Assembly (NCBI GenBank): GCA_009784095.1
Contig: WRDL01000072.1
Span: 1-7,361, forward strand
DNA length: 7,361 bases
Direction: 5' to 3'
Source of the DNA: Coriobacteriia bacterium
GTDB lineage: Bacteria; Actinomycetota; Coriobacteriia; WRKU01
In this document: piece after piece, positions 6,255 through 7,361 of the stretch
Layout of the letters: the number at the start of each line of letters is the position of its first letter
Position numbering within the stretch: position 1 is the first letter of the stretch
Program-made: the position numbers and the translations under genes
The notes under the pieces: model-generated
Told to the model about the DNA's origin: nothing
Database searches by the model: none
The model's input: only the letters and a program-made list of their open reading frames with translations

Positions 6255-7361
6255 CACGTTGTCGCGCAACAAAGAGGAGTTCGTTCCTCGCGAGGAGGGA
6301 AAGATCTCGCTCTACACCTGCGGGCCGACGGTCTATAACCACATCCACATCGGCAACGCCCGCACATTCATCAGCTTCGACACGATACGTCGCTTTCTGA
6401 TGTGGCGTGGTTTTGACGTAACATTCGTGCAGAACGTGACTGATGTCGATGACAAGATCATCAACCGCTCGCTCGAAGAAGGGCGCAGCGCCGAAGAGGT
6501 GGCGGCTGACTATACGGAGGCGTTCATCAACAGTATGCATGCGGTCGGGGTGCTCGATCCGACGATCCGTCCACGTGCGACCGAGACGATCGAGGATATG
6601 ATCGGTCTGATCAAGCGTCTGATCGCCAGCGAACACGCGTATGTGGTCGATGGCGATGTCTACTTCGCGGTGCGTAGTTTTCCTGAGTATGGCAAGTTGT
6701 CCGGACGCGATGTCGATGACATGCGCGCCGGTACACGCATCGAGGTCGACGAACGCAAGCGCGACCCGCTGGATTTTGCGCTGTGGAAGGCGGCAAAACC
6801 CGGCGAACCCTCGTGGACCAGTCCGTGGGGCCAAGGTCGTCCGGGCTGGCATATCGAGTGCTCCGCGATGAGCGAGGCCGAGCTCGGTCTACCGTTCGAC
6901 ATCCACGGTGGGGGCGTTGACCTGGTATTTCCGCACCACGAGAACGAGATCGCCCAAAGTGAGGCGGCGACCGGAAAGCCGTTCGCCAACTATTGGATGC
7001 ATGGCGGCATGCTCCAAATAAACAGCGAGAAGATGAGCAAATCATTGGGCAACTTCACTCTTCTCAAGGATGTGCTGGAGCGCTATCCCGCACCGGTCAT
7101 CCGCCTGTTCATGCTCCAGACGCACTATCGCAGTCCGCTCGATTTTTCCGACGCGCGTCTTCAAGAGGCTACGACCGCCTATGAACGGATCGCTACATTC
7201 GTGCGTAACGCACGCTGGGCTGCTGCGCAAGGTGACGAGTCCATCGCCGAGACCGACGCTGTCGGTGCACAGCGAAACGCAGCGTTCGCCGAAGCGCTCG
7301 AGAACGCCCGCGTAAAGTTCATCGACGATATGGATGATGACTTCAACACCGCGGGTGCGCT
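6241..7361 (+). CDS. cysS: Cysteinyl-tRNA synthetase (3'-truncated by window edge)
   Basis: Class I aminoacyl-tRNA synthetase that charges tRNA-Cys. It starts at GTG and reads KIFNTLSRNKEEF, the normal CysRS opening. The 373 complete codons visible cover the catalytic domain and the start of the helical region; family members have about 460-480 residues, so roughly the last 90-100 are beyond the edge. The zinc ligands that discriminate cysteine are C27 (in TCGPTVY), C207 (in WHIECSAM), H232 and E236 (in FPHHENE). The HIGH motif is HIGN at 36-39, a common variant, and KMSKS is at 264-268. No stop occurs before the window ends. It follows cysE with a 14-base overlap, so O-acetylserine synthesis and cysteine charging are likely co-expressed. 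In several Gram-positive bacteria such cysE-cysS operons are controlled by a T-box leader. None is seen here because the pair is fused to ispF. Confidence 0.96.
   Translation, partial: MKIFNTLSRNKEEFVPREEGKISLYTCGPTVYNHIHIGNARTFISFDTIRRFLMWRGFDVTFVQNVTDVDDKIINRSLEEGRSAEEVAADYTEAFINSMHAVGVLDPTIRPRATETIEDMIGLIKRLIASEHAYVVDGDVYFAVRSFPEYGKLSGRDVDDMRAGTRIEVDERKRDPLDFALWKAAKPGEPSWTSPWGQGRPGWHIECSAMSEAELGLPFDIHGGGVDLVFPHHENEIAQSEAATGKPFANYWMHGGMLQINSEKMSKSLGNFTLLKDVLERYPAPVIRLFMLQTHYRSPLDFSDARLQEATTAYERIATFVRNARWAAAQGDESIAETDAVGAQRNAAFAEALENARVKFIDDMDDDFNTAGA

Noticed and set aside
6238..6852. Reverse-strand open frame of 204 codons opposite cysS
   Set aside because: It lies opposite the CysRS catalytic domain, whose motifs are all intact; no domain is recognisable in the reverse frame.
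1..7361. Apparent abundance of GATC/CGATC motifs
   Set aside because: They follow from heavy use of GAT and ATC codons for Asp and Ile in a GC-rich genome. Without a count against codon-shuffled sequence there is no case for a special signal.

Overview
The window is about 60% GC by hand count of sampled rows. It is a densely packed housekeeping block, read entirely on the + strand, from a bacterium of Gram-positive type. From start to end it holds the 3' part of clpC, then radA, a small AT-rich brnT-brnA toxin-antitoxin module, ispD, ispF, cysE, and the 5' part of cysS. The order clpC-radA-...-ispD-ispF-...-cysE-cysS is the arrangement known from Bacillus subtilis, where disA-yacL lie between radA and ispD and gltX lies between ispF and cysE. 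High GC, GTG starts and the wording of the ClpC and CysE proteins suggest an actinobacterial lineage, most likely Coriobacteriia. That placement is an inference from protein resemblance, not a proven assignment.

Positions 1-3433 (protein quality control and DNA repair): ClpC enters from the left edge without its N-terminal domain but with both AAA+ modules intact. radA starts one base after the clpC stop. No terminator is visible after radA.

Positions 3434-4090 (foreign-looking island): GC falls to about 42% over the brnT-brnA genes, and the non-coding flanks are also AT-rich. A near-consensus promoter sits at the head of brnT, with two copies of a 9-bp AT-only repeat spaced 22 bp apart. These repeats are good candidates for the autoregulatory operator. 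The predicted transcription start falls on the brnT ATG, so the toxin message may be leaderless. Behind brnA is an AT-rich leader with inverted repeats in front of ispD.

Positions 4091-7361 (isoprenoid and cysteine genes): ispD and ispF encode the third and fifth enzymes of the methylerythritol phosphate pathway. cysE and cysS make the precursor of cysteine and charge tRNA-Cys. ispF, cysE and cysS are tightly coupled: ispF/cysE overlap by 7 nt and cysE/cysS by 14 nt, and each start has its own Shine-Dalgarno sequence. IspD carries an unusual acidic insertion of about 40 residues, and CysE has a long acidic C-terminal tail ending in isoleucine. cysS runs off the right edge.

The genes are recognised families. 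The least ordinary parts are the brnTA insertion and its control region, the IspD acidic insert, and the CysE tail. I saw no sign of a wholly new multi-gene system.
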